DNA from: Candidatus Symbiopectobacterium endolongispinus
GTDB taxonomy: Bacteria; Pseudomonadota; Gammaproteobacteria; Enterobacterales; Enterobacteriaceae
Direction: 5' to 3'
Assembly: GCF_018777385.1 (NCBI RefSeq)
Contig: NZ_JAFJYB010000002.1
Span: forward strand, 248,001-312,000
Length of the DNA stretch: 64,000 bases
The position numbers and the translations under genes were made by a program. This document shows, piece after piece, positions 55,079-64,000 of the stretch (positions are counted from its first letter, which is position 1; each line of letters begins with the position of its first letter). Below the pieces are notes generated by a model. That model did no database searches, had not been told where the DNA came from, and saw only the letters and a program-made list of their open reading frames with translations.

Positions 55079-55462
55079 TCACATATTTTCAGTAAGAAAA
55101 TCACGTAAGCTTTCAATCTCGGCTCCGCTTAAGTGAATTTGACGGGATGTCATTTCAATAAAACCTTCAATCGAATTCGAAGTCATTGAGGGAATTTCAG
55201 TATTTATGTCTTCACAATCAATAATAAGGATATATGAATTGAAATCTTGATGTAGAAATAGACGAGCAAAATAACCATTCTTGAACTCTTGACAAGTAAA
55301 CATAAGTACTTGCTTTTCAGTAAGTTGGTTAATTTTAGCACAGAATGAAATTATATAAATTGCCGCTATATAACTAGACTGTGATTTATGTGTCGAAAAC
55401 GACGATATCACATAATGGAAATGGATGCCTGAATAATTAAGGGGCGGTGGAATTGTTGGCAC
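55079..55462 (-). CDS. AT-rich accessory (moron-type) hypothetical protein
   Basis: This 127-residue frame lies on the opposite strand to the late genes. It starts MPTIPPPLNYSGIHFHYVIS and has FTCQEFKNGYFARLFLHQDF and IIDCEDINTEIPSMTSNSIE near the middle. No signal peptide or family is recognised. Low-GC composition, opposite orientation and noncoding flanks fit a horizontally acquired cargo gene expressed from the prophage. The start could be at a later Met. Confidence 0.5.
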   Translation of the reverse strand: MPTIPPPLNYSGIHFHYVISSFSTHKSQSSYIAAIYIISFCAKINQLTEKQVLMFTCQEFKNGYFARLFLHQDFNSYILIIDCEDINTEIPSMTSNSIEGFIEMTSRQIHLSGAEIESLRDFLTENM

Positions 55463-55857
55463 TTGAAATGAAAATAAGTGAGAATAAAGCCATAAAAATC
55501 AGATGCAAAGTTATTAAATACATTTATCATTTTTTCGTGATTATGTAATTAATGGTTTGGTTACATGCTGTTATTATTCTATAAATCAAAACCTGTGAAT
55601 TCTATCATCAAGCTAACACTTACCTTACGTGGTGGAATGTTTTGTTATATATATCAAAGAACTGCGTCCACAAAGCAATCATTGCTCGTAGCTGAACAAT
55701 GCACTACCTGCAAGGAATTTATAAAAAACTTAATAGTAAGTTTTGCCTGACTTGATGGTGATGTCATTGAGAGCCCTATACGTCAAGCGCCTGCCCACAT
55801 AATGAGACCAACGCTCGCCGCAGAACGCTGAGCGATGAATTCTATTTGGATTGACCC
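55463..55857. other. AT-rich noncoding region flanking the accessory gene
   Basis: This 395-bp region has only a weak 61-codon plus-strand frame (55565-55750) without a ribosome-binding site or family features. It probably contains the accessory gene's promoter (TATAAT-like elements on the minus strand near 55505-55560) and the start of the packaging region. Confidence 0.4.
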
Positions 55858-56214
55858 ATGCCAGCATTAATACCCAGAGCCTGCCGTAAGCGTGGCTGCG
55901 CTGCCACAACAACAGACCGCTCTGGCTACTGCGAGCAGCATCGCAATGAAGGATGGCAGCAGCATCAGCGAGGAAAGAGCAGACACGAACGCGGTTATGG
56001 TAATGACTGGACAATCAGACGCGCCCGCATCCTGAAGCGTGACAATTATCTGTGTCAGGAATGCCTACGTAACGGACGTGCAGTAGAGGCCAAGACGGTT
56101 GACCACATCAAGGCTAAGGCACATGGGGGAACCGATGATGATTCGAATTTGGAGTCGATCTGTTACTCCTGCCATAAAGCCAAGACAGCCCGCGAACGTC
56201 TGAAACGATTTTAA
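55858..56214 (+). CDS. HNH endonuclease (packaging-associated)
   Basis: This intact 118-residue protein starts MPALIPRACRKRGCAATTTD, with an N-terminal CxxC-type finger (PRACRKRGCA, GYCEQH). The HNH core has CQECLRNGRAVEAKTVDHIK, the central N in DDDSNLESIC, and CYSCHKAKT. In HK97-type phages such a gene adjacent to the terminase is required for DNA packaging. It lies 1.1 kb upstream of terS, with a second HNH gene in between. Confidence 0.88.
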   Translation: MPALIPRACRKRGCAATTTDRSGYCEQHRNEGWQQHQRGKSRHERGYGNDWTIRRARILKRDNYLCQECLRNGRAVEAKTVDHIKAKAHGGTDDDSNLESICYSCHKAKTARERLKRF

Positions 56215-56228
56215 ATTATGAGGTGACC

Positions 56229-56879
56229 ATGACTGGATCAAAGAATGATTCAGGGCTTTCGCACGCCAGTAGCATCTGCAAGGTGGATGATTGCGGTTTG
56301 CCTGTCCGCTCCCGCAACAGTACGTACTGTGAGATGCATTACATGCGCGTTCGTCGTCATGGTTCAACCGAAAAACAAAGCGCCAGAAAGGAAGGTAAGC
56401 TGGAGCATTCGGGTGGCTATCTACTAGTCTATGCGCCCGAACATCCACTTGCCTGTGGTGGTAGCCGAGTCTACGAGCATCGCTTGGTTTATTACGATAA
56501 GCATGGCGCTGGCCCTTTCCGTTACCATTGGTGCTGCAAGTCCGTGAACTGGGATACCCTCCACATCGATCATCTTGATGACTGTAAGACCAACAACGAA
56601 CCAACAAACTTGGTTGCCAGTTGCCCCGTGTGTAATCAGAAACGCGGTAGAGCAAAGATGCGACAGACGATGAGGAAGAAATCACACCGACGCTATAACG
56701 TACATGGAAAGACTATGTGTCTAAATGAATGGGCTGATTATCTCGGCATATCACCTAGCTCCATTGAGTATCGCCTGAATGCTGGATGGGATATCAACAA
56801 AGTATTCAGCCCACGCATCGGTAACAGTGGCCCACCAAGTCGTAAACTGGCGAAAATCGTGTACGAACACATCAAATGA
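56229..56879 (+). CDS. Second HNH endonuclease, probably a homing type
   Basis: This intact 217-residue protein (start 56229, or 56223) has an N-terminal zinc finger (CKVDDCGLPVRSRNSTYCEMH). The HNH domain has YEHRLVYYDKHGAGPF, LHIDHLDDCKTNNEPTNLVA and CPVCNQKRG. The C-terminal DNA-binding part (NEWADYLGISPSSIEYRLNA) looks like an HTH/NUMOD module of homing endonucleases. It is wedged between the packaging HNH gene and terS, as expected for a selfish insert. Its GC content and orientation match its neighbours. Confidence 0.82.
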   Translation: MTGSKNDSGLSHASSICKVDDCGLPVRSRNSTYCEMHYMRVRRHGSTEKQSARKEGKLEHSGGYLLVYAPEHPLACGGSRVYEHRLVYYDKHGAGPFRYHWCCKSVNWDTLHIDHLDDCKTNNEPTNLVASCPVCNQKRGRAKMRQTMRKKSHRRYNVHGKTMCLNEWADYLGISPSSIEYRLNAGWDINKVFSPRIGNSGPPSRKLAKIVYEHIK

Positions 56880-57025
56880 TATTCATTATCATGAATGGGA
56901 GGGGGAGGGTAAATCTCTACAGCCCTGTCACTCCAGTACCACCGCCTAGCCTTTCTTCACATCGCCGCAGGTTAGAAACCTTTTTATGGGTATCCCCACC
57001 GCGTGATTAATAGGAGTTTTCAATT

Positions 57026-57500
57026 ATGTCCGGGCCACCGAAAACCCCGACCCATCTACGTTTGGTGAGGGGTAACCCATCAAAACGCCCGATCAACAAA
57101 AATGAGCCGCAACCGACAAAAGGGGTTCCCCCAACACCCAAGCATTTCAACAAGCAGGAAAAATACTGGTTTAAGGTTTTGGGTGAGCGCCTCGACAGCA
57201 TCGGGGTGATTACCGTGCTTGATGGCATGGCCCTTGAATTGTTGGTTGGTGCTTATATCGAGTGGCGACGTCACCGTGATGTTATCGATTAGGAGGGAGA
57301 TTCTTACAAAACCACCTCTGCTGATGGCAGCGTAATGATCCGTCCTCACCCTCAAGTGGCAATGATGGCCGACGCCTGGAAGAGGGTTTGCAAAATGCAA
57401 GCTGAGTTCGGCATGACCCCATCCAGTCGCTCAAAAGTAAATGCGGGTAATCCGGGCGAGAGTGATCCTCTTTCTGAGTTTCTTAACGCGAGGGACTAAT
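57026..57500 (+). pseudogene. terS: Terminase small subunit (P27 family), nonsense-disrupted
   Basis: MSGPPKTPTHLRLVRGNPSK is the typical P27-family N-terminus, and LDSIGVITVLDGMALELLVG the HTH-like core. A TAG follows HRDVID near 57291. The same frame continues EGDSYKTTSADGSVMIRPHP and MTPSSRSKVNAGNPGESDPL to the stop overlapping terL. The subunit recognises phage DNA for packaging. One nonsense codon is the only lesion seen. Confidence 0.88.
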
Positions 57501-59256
57501 GGCAAAAGTATCTGATGGCATTCGCTACGCTGAACGTGTCGCGGCGGGGGATGTTATTGCCTGCGAATACGTGCGTCTGGCATGCCAGCGCTTTCTTGAT
57601 GATTTAAAGCAGGGCGAAGCGCGTAATGTTTATTTCAGCGAGCCACGCGCACAACACATCCTCAATTTTTATAAATTCGTACCACACGTTAAGGGCAATC
57701 TGGCCGGTCAGCCTATCGAATTGATGGACTGGCATGTGTTCATCCTGATCAATATCTTCTGCTTTGTCATTCCGCTGGTGGATGAGCAAACCGGTGAGGT
57801 CGTGTTACGCAACGATGGCAGCGGACGTCCGGTGATGGTCCGACGCTTTCGCACTGCCTATAACGAGGTGGCGCGTAAAAACGCCAAATCAACGTTGTCC
57901 ACCGGTATTGGCCTGTACATGACTAGCGCTGACAGTGAGGGTGGTGCGGAGGTTTACTCTGCGGCCACAACGCGCGATCAGGCACGTATTGTGTTTGAAG
58001 ACGCTAAAAACATGGTCAAAAAGGCCAAGGCGACGCTTGGAAGGCTGTTTGAATTCAACAAACTGGTTATTTACCAGGAGCAAACAGCATCAAAATTTGA
58101 GCCGCTTTCATCTGATGCCAACAACCTCGATGGCCTCAATATTAATTGTGGCATTGTCGATGAGTTGCACGCGCACAAAACCCGTGATGTGTGGGACGTT
58201 CTGGAGACGGCAACCGGTGCCCGCCTGCAATCATTGTTGTTTGGCATCACCACGGCGTGGTTCAATAAAGAGGGCATCTGTTACGAGTTGCGCGATTACG
58301 CCATCAAGGTGTTGCACGGATATAACAGTCCGGTAGAGGGGGCAGTAAAGGACGATACGTTTTTTGCCATTATCTATACCCTGGATAAAGACGACGATCC
58401 ATTTGATGAGACCGTCTGGCAGAAAGCCAATCCCGGGTTAGGTGTTTGTAAGCGCTGGGACGACCTGCGCCGCCTGGCTAAAAAAGCCAAAGAACAGGTT
58501 TCAGCCCGCGTTAACTTTTTCACCAAACACATGAATATCTGGGTGACCGCTGAGTCTGCCTGGATGGACATGATTAAGTGGGAGAAATGTGAATACATTG
58601 CCCCACAACACGAGTTGAAGACTTACCCCATGTGGGTGGGCGTCGATCTGGCGCATAAAATCGATATTTGTGCGGCGGTCAAACTCTGGCGAGCAAATAA
58701 CGGCCATGTGCATGCTGATTTTAAGTTCTGGTTACCCGAAGGACGGTTGGAGCGATGCTCTGCACAAATGGCGCAGATGTACCGCAAGTGGGCAGAACTC
58801 GGCAAGTTAGGGCTGACTGACGGTGACGTGATCGATCATGCTCAGATTAAGAGTGATCTCACTGATTGGATCAGTGGTGAAAACTTAAAAGAGACATGGT
58901 TTGACCCGTGGAGCGCCACACAATTTAGTCTAGCGCTGGCCGAGGATGGGGTGCCCATCGTTGAAGTGCCTCAGACCGTTCGCAACTTCTCCGAATCAAT
59001 GAAAGAGGTTGAGGCGTTGGTATATGGTGAGCGCTTCCACCACAGCAATCACCCGGTGATGAACTGGATGATGTCGAACGTCACGGTTAAGCCAGATAAA
59101 AACGACAACATTTTCCCCAACAAATCGACACCATAAGCAAAAATCGATGGCCCGGCAGCGTTGTTTACTGCCATGAGTCGGTTATTGGTGAACGGTGGTA
59201 ATGAAATCGACTTCCTTTCAACGCTCGATCCTGATGAAGACCTGTTGATGCTATGA
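57499..59256 (+). pseudogene. terL: Terminase large subunit, nonsense near the C-terminus
   Basis: The ATG at 57499 overlaps the terS stop. ATPase motifs are RTAYNEVARKNAKSTLSTGI (Walker A) and NCGIVDELHAHKTRDVW (Walker B). The nuclease domain has PMWVGVDLAHKIDICA with a metal-binding Asp, and a later TWFDPWSATQFSLAL. After 545 codons TAA occurs at PNKSTP-stop-AKIDGPAALFTAM, where GAA is expected, and the frame runs on 39 codons to 59256. Only the last 40 residues are lost, so partial function is conceivable. It is the packaging motor of HK97-type phages. Confidence 0.9.
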
Positions 59257-59409
59257 AATCACTGATTACTGACGCTATCGGGCTAACCGGCTTTGGTTCG
59301 CTCGCGGCTGGTGTATCTGCAATTTGGGTTGTCCGTGGCATTGATGCTGGCTGGTGGCCTCTTGCTGATTTTTGCGCTGGTGGCCGCAAGGGGGAAACAT
59401 GCCGCTTGA
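59253..59409 (+). pseudogene. Small hydrophobic protein between terL and portal, frameshifted
   Basis: The ATG overlapping the terL stop reads MKSLITDAIGLTGFGSLAAG and then leaves register near 59315. The neighbouring frame gives LQFGLSVALMLAGGLLLIFA and LVAARGKHAA, ending at 59409 inside the portal start. Two membrane helices are apparent. Similar short hydrophobic genes occur at this place in HK97-type phages; their role is unknown. Confidence 0.65.
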
Positions 59410-60630
59410 TACTTTGTTTCGCTCCGAACCTCTGGAGAATCCAGGTACGCCAATCACCGGCGACTCAGCAGAAACGAACAATATTTTTGGCCGTGACGTT
59501 TATGTGAGTCCTGAAACGGCCATGAAACTGGCAGCGGTTTATGCCTGTATATACGTAATTTCCTCAAACATTGCGCAAATGCCACTGCATGTGATGCGCA
59601 AATCAGAGAACAAGGTGGAGCCAGCGCGCGATCATCCTGTGTTCTACCTGGTTCACGATGAACCGAACGTATGGCAGACCAGTTATAAGTGGCGCGAGTT
59701 AAAGCAGCGCCACATTCTGGGTTGGGGCAACGGCTACACCTGGGTTAAGTGCAGTCGCAGAGGTGAAGTATCCGGCCTTGAGTGCTGCATGACGTGGGAA
59801 ACCACCTTTCTGAATACTGGCGGGCGCTACACCTACGTGGTTTATAACGAAGAGGGGGCATTTGCAATCAGTCCCGACGACATGATCCATGTTAGGGCTT
59901 TGGGCAATAACCAAAAAATGGGACTTAGCCCGATCATGCAGCACGCTGAAACAATTGGTATGGAAATGAGCGGGCAAGCGTATACCAGTTCCTTTTTTAG
60001 CGGTAATGCGCGACCTGCTGGCATCATTTCGGTGAAAAGCCAACTGAATGATGAAAGCTGGGGGCGACTAAAAAAAGCATGTGGCAAAAAGCGGTTACTG
60101 CGTTGCGCGGCCAGGAGAATAAAACAATGCTTCTCCCGGCTGAGTTGGATTACAACGCACTTACAGTTTCCCCGGTCGATGCGCAGGTTATTGATATGTC
60201 GAAGCTGAACCGCTCAATGATTGCCGGAATATTCAACGTACCGGCACACATGATTAATGATCTGGAAAAGGCGACATTTTCCAACATCACTCAGCAAGCC
60301 ATCCAGTTTGTGCATTACACCATGATGCCATGGGTAACGAATTGGGAGCAAGAGCTAAACCGGCGTTTGTTTACGCGTGCCGAGAGATCTGCCGGATATT
60401 ACACATGCTTTAACCTCACTGGCCTGCTTCGCGGTACTCCGCAAGAGAGTGCGCAGTTCTATCACTTTGCTATCACTGACGGCTGTATGAGTCGCAACGA
60501 AGCGCGCTCCTTTGAAGACATGAATCCTGTGGATGGGCTGGATGAAATGCTGGTGAGCGTTAACGCAGCCAACCCTGCCAGCGATTTTAAAACCACGAAA
60601 AATGATGATGGGGATAACACCAATGAATGA
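59399..60630 (+). pseudogene. HK97-type portal protein, frameshifted
   Basis: The ATG at 59399 (MPLDTLFRSEPLENPG) leads to PETAMKLAAVYACIYVISSN, HPVFYLVHDEPNVWQTSYKW and RALGNNQKMGLSPIMQHAET, the phage portal core. A frameshift occurs in the A7 run near 60070-60077 after WGRLKK. The second segment has MLLPAELDYNALTVSPVDAQ and GIFNVPAHMINDLEKATFSN, and runs to 60630, overlapping the protease start. The portal forms the dodecameric DNA gate of the capsid. One shift in a homopolymer might be a sequencing error. Confidence 0.87.
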
Positions 60631-61222
60631 TCGTGAATTACGTTGCTATAGCGGCGAAGTTCGCACCGAACAGGCGGGGGACGGACCAGCACACATTATC
60701 GGCTACGGCTCTGTTTTCAATTCCCGATCCGAACCGCTATGGGGTTTTCGGTAAATTATCAAACCGGGGGCATTTGATGATGTGCTGAACGACGATGTGT
60801 GAGCGTTGTTCAACCATGATGCCAATTTTATTTTGGGCCGCTCTACAGCAGGAACGCTGTCTGTTGCTGTTTATGATAAAGGGTTGCGCTATGACATTAC
60901 CGTTCCCGATACGCAGACGATCCGCGATCTGGTTTTGTCACCCATGGCTCGCGGCGATATCAGCCAGTCATCCTTTGCTTTCCGTGTCGCTCGTGACGGG
61001 GAGCACTGGTACGAAGACGAAGAGGGGATTGTTATTCGTGAAATCACCAAGGTTTCACGGCTTTTTGATGTAAGCCCTGTGACTTATCCCGCCTATCAGG
61101 AGGCAGATTCAGCGCTGCGATCTATGAAGGCATGGCAGGAGGCGCGCAATAGTGGCGCGCTACAGAAATCAATCAACGAAAGAATGGCGCGTGAGCGCCT
61201 CCTGACTTTACTTAACGCGTAA
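60623..61222 (+). pseudogene. HK97-type prohead protease, two nonsense codons
   Basis: The frame from the ATG at 60623 (MNDRELRCYSGEVRTEQAGD) reads IGYGSVFNSRSEPLWGFR, then TAA, IIKPGAFDDVLNDDV, TGA, ALFNHDANFILGRSTAGTLS. This is the U35 protease fold with the catalytic His in FNHD. Both stops fit single changes (GAA to TAA, CGA to TGA). The frame then continues through SQSSFAFRVARDGEHWYEDE, with the catalytic Ser region, to 61222. It would mature the capsid. An internal start at 60806 exists but would lack the catalytic His region's context. Confidence 0.9.
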
Positions 61223-61231
61223 GGAAAAGAC

Positions 61232-62459
61232 ATGAAACTGCATGAATTAAAACAGAAACGTAATACCATCGCCGCCGATATGCGTGCATTGCACGATAAA
61301 ATTGGTGAAAACACCTGGACGGAAGAGCAGCGTACTGAATGGAACAAGGCAAAGTCTGAGTTGGATGGCTTGGATGCACAGATTTCCCGCGAAGAAGAGC
61401 TACGCCGTCAGGATCAGACGTATGTTGATGACAATGAGCAGGAACAGCGTCAGCAGCAGCAAAATAAAAGCGATCCGGCCGCACAGGCTCAGGAAAAGCG
61501 TGTTGCCGCGTTCGATCGCTTCCTGCGCAATGGCTTTGCTGAATTAACCAGTGAAGAACGCCAGGCTCTGAAAGAATTGCGCGCTCAGGGAACCTCTCCA
61601 GACGATAAAGGCGGTTATACCGTTCCTACCCAGATGTTGAACAAGATCGTCGATGCAATGAAAGCGTATGGCGGTATTTCCAGTGTGGCGCAAATCCTGA
61701 ATACCTCTACTGGGCAGGATATCACCTGGTCCACCTCTGACGGCACGACGTAAGAAGGGGGAGCTGTTAGGTGAAAACACGGCTGCATCAGAAGAAGATG
61801 TGGAATTCGGCTCTGTAATTCTGGGGGCGAAAAAGCTGTCATCCAAGATCATCCGCGTTTCGAATGAGCTTTTGCAGGATAGTGGCGTTAACATTGAGGC
61901 ATATCTCGCAGGTCGCATTGCTCAGCGCATTGGTCGCGGCGAAGCGAAATACCTCATTCAGGGCACTGGGGCGGGCACTCCAGTTCAACCGAAGTGGTTA
62001 CAGGCATCCGTTACTGGCACGGTAAATACTGCTTCTGCGACTGCGTTCACCTGGAAAGAAATGAACGCGCTGAAGCACGCTGTTGACCCTGCCTATCGTT
62101 CTGCACCTCAGGTTCGCTGGGCATTCAACGATGCCACTTTACAACTCGTTGAAGAGATGGGGGATAACCAAGGTCGTCCGCTGTGGTTGCCGTCTATTAT
62201 TGGCGGGGCTCCTGCAACGGTGCTGAATGTTCCGTATGTAATAGATCAAGGGATCGCAACCCTTGCAGCGGGCAAAAAGTTTGTTTACTTCGGTGATTTT
62301 AACCGCTTCATTGTTCGCCGCGTTGCTTATATGACGCTTAAGCGCTTGGTTGAGCGTTACGCCGAGTACGACCAGACTGCGTTCCTCGCGTTCCATCGCT
62401 TTGACTGCGTCCTGGAAGATGTTGCAGCTATTAAGGTGCTAGTGGGCAAACCTGCATAA
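61232..62459 (+). pseudogene. HK97-type major capsid protein, frameshifted by one base
   Basis: MKLHELKQKRNTIAADMRAL begins the N-terminal delta domain (coiled coil, rich in E/K/Q). The capsid core starts near GGYTVPTQMLNKIVDAM. After STSDGTT one extra T near 61751 shifts the frame; without it the reading is KKGELLGENTAASEEDVEF. The second part has LSSKIIRVSNELLQDSGVNI, KYLIQGTGAGTPVQPKWLQA and FGDFNRFIVRRV to 62459. The protein would form the icosahedral shell after delta-domain cleavage. Confidence 0.9.
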
Positions 62460-62485
62460 GGTTCGATCACCATCCTGACAACGAA

Positions 62486-62507
62486 CACCGCTTAGGCGGT
62501 TTTTTTT
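62486..62507 (+). terminator. Terminator after the major capsid gene
   Basis: ACCGC and GGCGGT pair around TTA, followed by eight T. It lies 27 nt after the capsid stop and would allow high capsid expression relative to the following genes. Confidence 0.75.
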
Positions 62508-62549
62508 ATGCCTGCAATCTGGTAACGGGTTGCAGGCGGAGTGCTTTCT

Positions 62550-62849
62550 ATGGTTCCAACGATTGAGGAATTGCGCAATCAATGCCGAATAGACAGCGAT
62601 GATGCCACCGAAGACCGGGCGCTTACGCTTTACTGTTCGGCGGCAAAGGGAAGGGCCGAGAATTATATTAACCGCAAGCTATATGACGATAAGGTGCTTG
62701 AAAACGAAAGCTAAGGACTGGTTATCTCGTCGGATATCAAGTTGGCGCTGATGCTTGCGGTTGGATTTTGGTATGAGAATCGTGAGGCGCAGAGCCTGCC
62801 AGCCGGATTTTTTTCCATTCTGGAGCCCTACAGGTTTATTCCGCTATGA
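62550..62849 (+). pseudogene. Head-tail connector (HK97 gp6-like), nonsense-disrupted
   Basis: MVPTIEELRNQCRIDSDDAT and LTLYCSAAKGRAENYINRKL are the typical gp6-like N-terminal blocks. TAA follows ENES near 62712. The frame continues GLVISSDIKLALMLAVGFWY and LEPYRFIPL, and stops at 62849, overlapping the next start (ATGA). A single lesion is seen in a gene of 100 codons. Confidence 0.85.
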
Positions 62850-63190
62850 ATATCGGGAAAATGCGCCACCGCGTCACCATCCAGAACTTCACCACAACCC
62901 GCGATGCTGGTGGGCAACCCATCAAGACGTAGTTTGATGCTGCTACTGTGTGGGCCGAGGTCGCACCTATAAGCGGGCGTGAGCTGGTGACTTCAGGTGC
63001 GGTATCTGCTGAGGCGACGATCCGCGTGTGGATGCGTCATCGCCGTGATGTATCGGCGGCGTCACGGTTACTGTGCCTGAACGGGCCGTTTAAAGGCTTA
63101 ACGCTGGACATTATAGGGCCACCTATTCCAGACGGTAAGTGCACTCGACTGGAAATATTGTGCAAGCAGGGGGGGGTGAAGCGTGATTGA
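62846..63190 (+). pseudogene. Head-tail adaptor (SPP1 gp16 / HK97 gp7-like), nonsense-disrupted
   Basis: MNIGKMRHRVTIQNFTTTRD is the hallmark start of the phage head-tail adaptor family. A TAG follows QPIKT near 62932, where TGG (Trp) is expected, and the frame continues FDAATVWAEVAPISGRELVT to 63190. The C-terminal beta-barrel block LTLDIIGPPIPDGKCTRLEI is intact. A single nonsense codon separates the halves. Confidence 0.85.
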
Positions 63191-63540
63191 TTTCAACCTC
63201 GATTTTTCTGGCCTGAATGATATCGCCCGCGCTCCGGTTCGTACGGGGAAAATGCGTAAAAACGTTGTGGTGGTTACTCAGAAATCACGACGGAAAGGGG
63301 AAATCTCATCTGGCGTGCATGTTCGCGGTGTGAATCCAAGAACGGGTAACAGCGAGCGATAACACCATGAAGGCGAAAAACCCGCGCAATGTCTTTTACT
63401 GGCGCTTTGTCGAAATGGGTACGGTGAATATGCCTGCGCATCCTTTTGTTCGCCCCGCGTTTGACACAAGACAGGAGGAAGCAGCCAACGCCGCCATTGC
63501 TCTGGCAACCCGTGCGATTGATGAGGTGCTGAGTAAATGA
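63183..63540 (+). pseudogene. HK97 gp10-like tail component, frameshifted and shortened
   Basis: GTG at 63183 reads VIDFNLDFSGLNDIARAPVR followed by TGKMRKNVVVVTQKSRRKGE. The family normally has about 40 more residues between the first helix and TGKMRKN, so an internal deletion is likely. The frame is lost after TGNSER; NTMKAKNPRNVFYWRFVEMG and PAHPFVRPAFDTRQEEAAN follow in another frame to 63540. It would function at the head-tail junction. Confidence 0.8.
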
Positions 63541-63895
63541 CAGAAACCGATATTCATCCGCTACTCACCGGGATAGCAAACGGTAATGTTTATCCGTACA
63601 TCATTCCGCTGAATAGCGAGGGTGAGCCGGATATTGCACCGCCGTGGGTGGTGTTCTCATTTGTATCCCAACTATCCACTGATGTGCTGTGTGGTCCAGC
63701 AGAAACCGCATAGTCCGTTCAGTTTGATGTTTACGCCATAACCATCGCTCAGGCGCGCGATATTCGTAGCGCTGTTATTGCCGCGGTATCACCCCTCGCA
63801 CCGGCACATCAAATGCTCACTAAATGCTCACTCAGGAATTTGACACCGAAACTGCATTGTACCGGGCTACAGCAGAATTACAGTTTATCGACTAA
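63537..63895 (+). pseudogene. DUF3168-type tail completion protein, nonsense and 11-bp duplication
   Basis: The ATG at 63537 overlaps the previous stop and reads MTETDIHPLLTGIANGNVYP, APPWVVFSFVSQLSTDVLCG, then TAG after ETA near 63712. The frame goes on VQFDVYAITIAQARDIRSAV. At 63811-63832 the 11-bp unit AAATGCTCACT is duplicated. Removing one unit restores HQMLTQEFDTETALYRATAE and the stop at 63895. Two independent lesions are present. Confidence 0.85.
63811..63832 (+). repeat. 11-bp tandem duplication in the tail completion gene
   Basis: AAATGCTCACT occurs twice in exact tandem and produces the frameshift in the DUF3168-type gene. Confidence 0.95.
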
Positions 63896-63916
63896 TTCCA
63901 CACCATCACCATCCTG

Positions 63917-63940
63917 ACCCGCCATTGAGCGGGTTTTTTA
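63917..63940 (+). terminator. Terminator after the tail completion gene
   Basis: ACCCGC and GCGGGT pair with the loop CATTGA and are followed by seven T. The preceding ATCACCATCCTGAC is shared with the terminator region after the capsid gene (62466-62480). Confidence 0.82.
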
Positions 63941-63954
63941 TTTTGCAGACAGCC

Positions 63955-64000
63955 ATGTCATCACTGTTTGAAAAATCGCAGTTAACGAAAATTCTTATTT
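63955..64000 (+). CDS. Start of the next phage tail gene (partial)
   Basis: ATG at 63955 gives MSSLFEKSQLTKILI and runs off the right edge. It follows a terminator by 15 nt, which fits the major tail tube gene in HK97-type gene order, but 15 codons are too few for a firm call. Confidence 0.4.
   Translation, partial: MSSLFEKSQLTKILI

Noticed and set aside
55565-55750. 61-codon plus-strand frame in the AT-rich region
   Set aside because: No ribosome-binding site, low complexity and no motif; probably chance.
62466-62480. ATCACCATCCTGAC shared by two terminator regions as a functional element
   Set aside because: Only two copies 1.4 kb apart next to phage terminators; could be a small duplication, with no evidence for a separate function.
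1-64000. Sequencing or assembly error as the sole cause of all broken frames
   Set aside because: Several shifts do lie in homopolymers (C10 in fau, A8 in the endolysin, A7 in portal, A10 in the AlpA-like gene). However, over twenty nonsense substitutions, large internal deletions, a lost catalytic residue and an IS-linked deletion cannot arise that way.

Overview
The window is a chromosomal segment of an enterobacterium. Gene order and protein sequences match Enterobacterales: ubiI-ubiH-pepP-ygfB divergent from zapA-ssrS-fau, nadR-radA-serB divergent from ytjB, then tam and prfC. Its most striking property is pervasive, recent gene decay. About half of the recognisable genes carry in-frame stops, single-base frameshifts or internal deletions, yet remain nearly full length. 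Together with an insertion-sequence scar and losses in serB, radA, nadR, pepP and fau, this suggests a recently host-restricted symbiont, for example of the Sodalis type. That genus assignment is inference from the pattern, not from a database match. Some frameshifts lie in homopolymers and could be assembly errors; the more than twenty nonsense codons are harder to explain that way.

Region 1 (1-15.4 kb) is a catabolic island. It holds a peptide-type ABC substrate-binding protein, hydantoinase genes (hyuB intact, hyuA broken), an SDR oxidoreductase, and a decayed run of a YhcH-like protein, sialidase-like protein, sodium:solute symporter, DapA-family aldolase and Fe-dependent alcohol dehydrogenase. 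A threonate/erythronate-type unit follows (dtnK broken, pdxA2 and a DeoR regulator intact), then a broken membrane EAL phosphodiesterase.

Region 2 (15.4-25.2 kb) is a rhamnose locus: rhaB (broken) and rhaA (fused in frame to an N-terminally truncated ISL3-type transposase), divergent from rhaS-rhaR, with yagU, rhaT, an enolase-superfamily dehydratase and a broken yqhA. Region 3 (25.2-38.2 kb) carries the ubiquinone hydroxylases, pepP, zapA, 6S RNA, fau, nadR, radA, serB, ytjB, a GntP-type permease and tam. Two copies of an 86-bp interspersed repeat flank this core region.

Region 4 (38.2-64 kb) is the left part of a lambdoid prophage integrated in the first codons of prfC. In order it has a broken integrase, a leftward early operon of many small genes (including a mini beta-clamp-like protein, a Lar-like zinc ribbon, an antirepressor and an SPFH lipoprotein), a CI/Cro switch with four matching 14-bp operators, replication genes, antiterminator Q, a prophage tRNA-Asn, a P21-type pinholin/endolysin/Rz/Rz1 lysis cassette, two HNH endonucleases and an HK97-type packaging and head module. 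Nearly every structural gene from terminase to tail carries one or two inactivating lesions, so the prophage is defective. Its right end and attR lie beyond the window.
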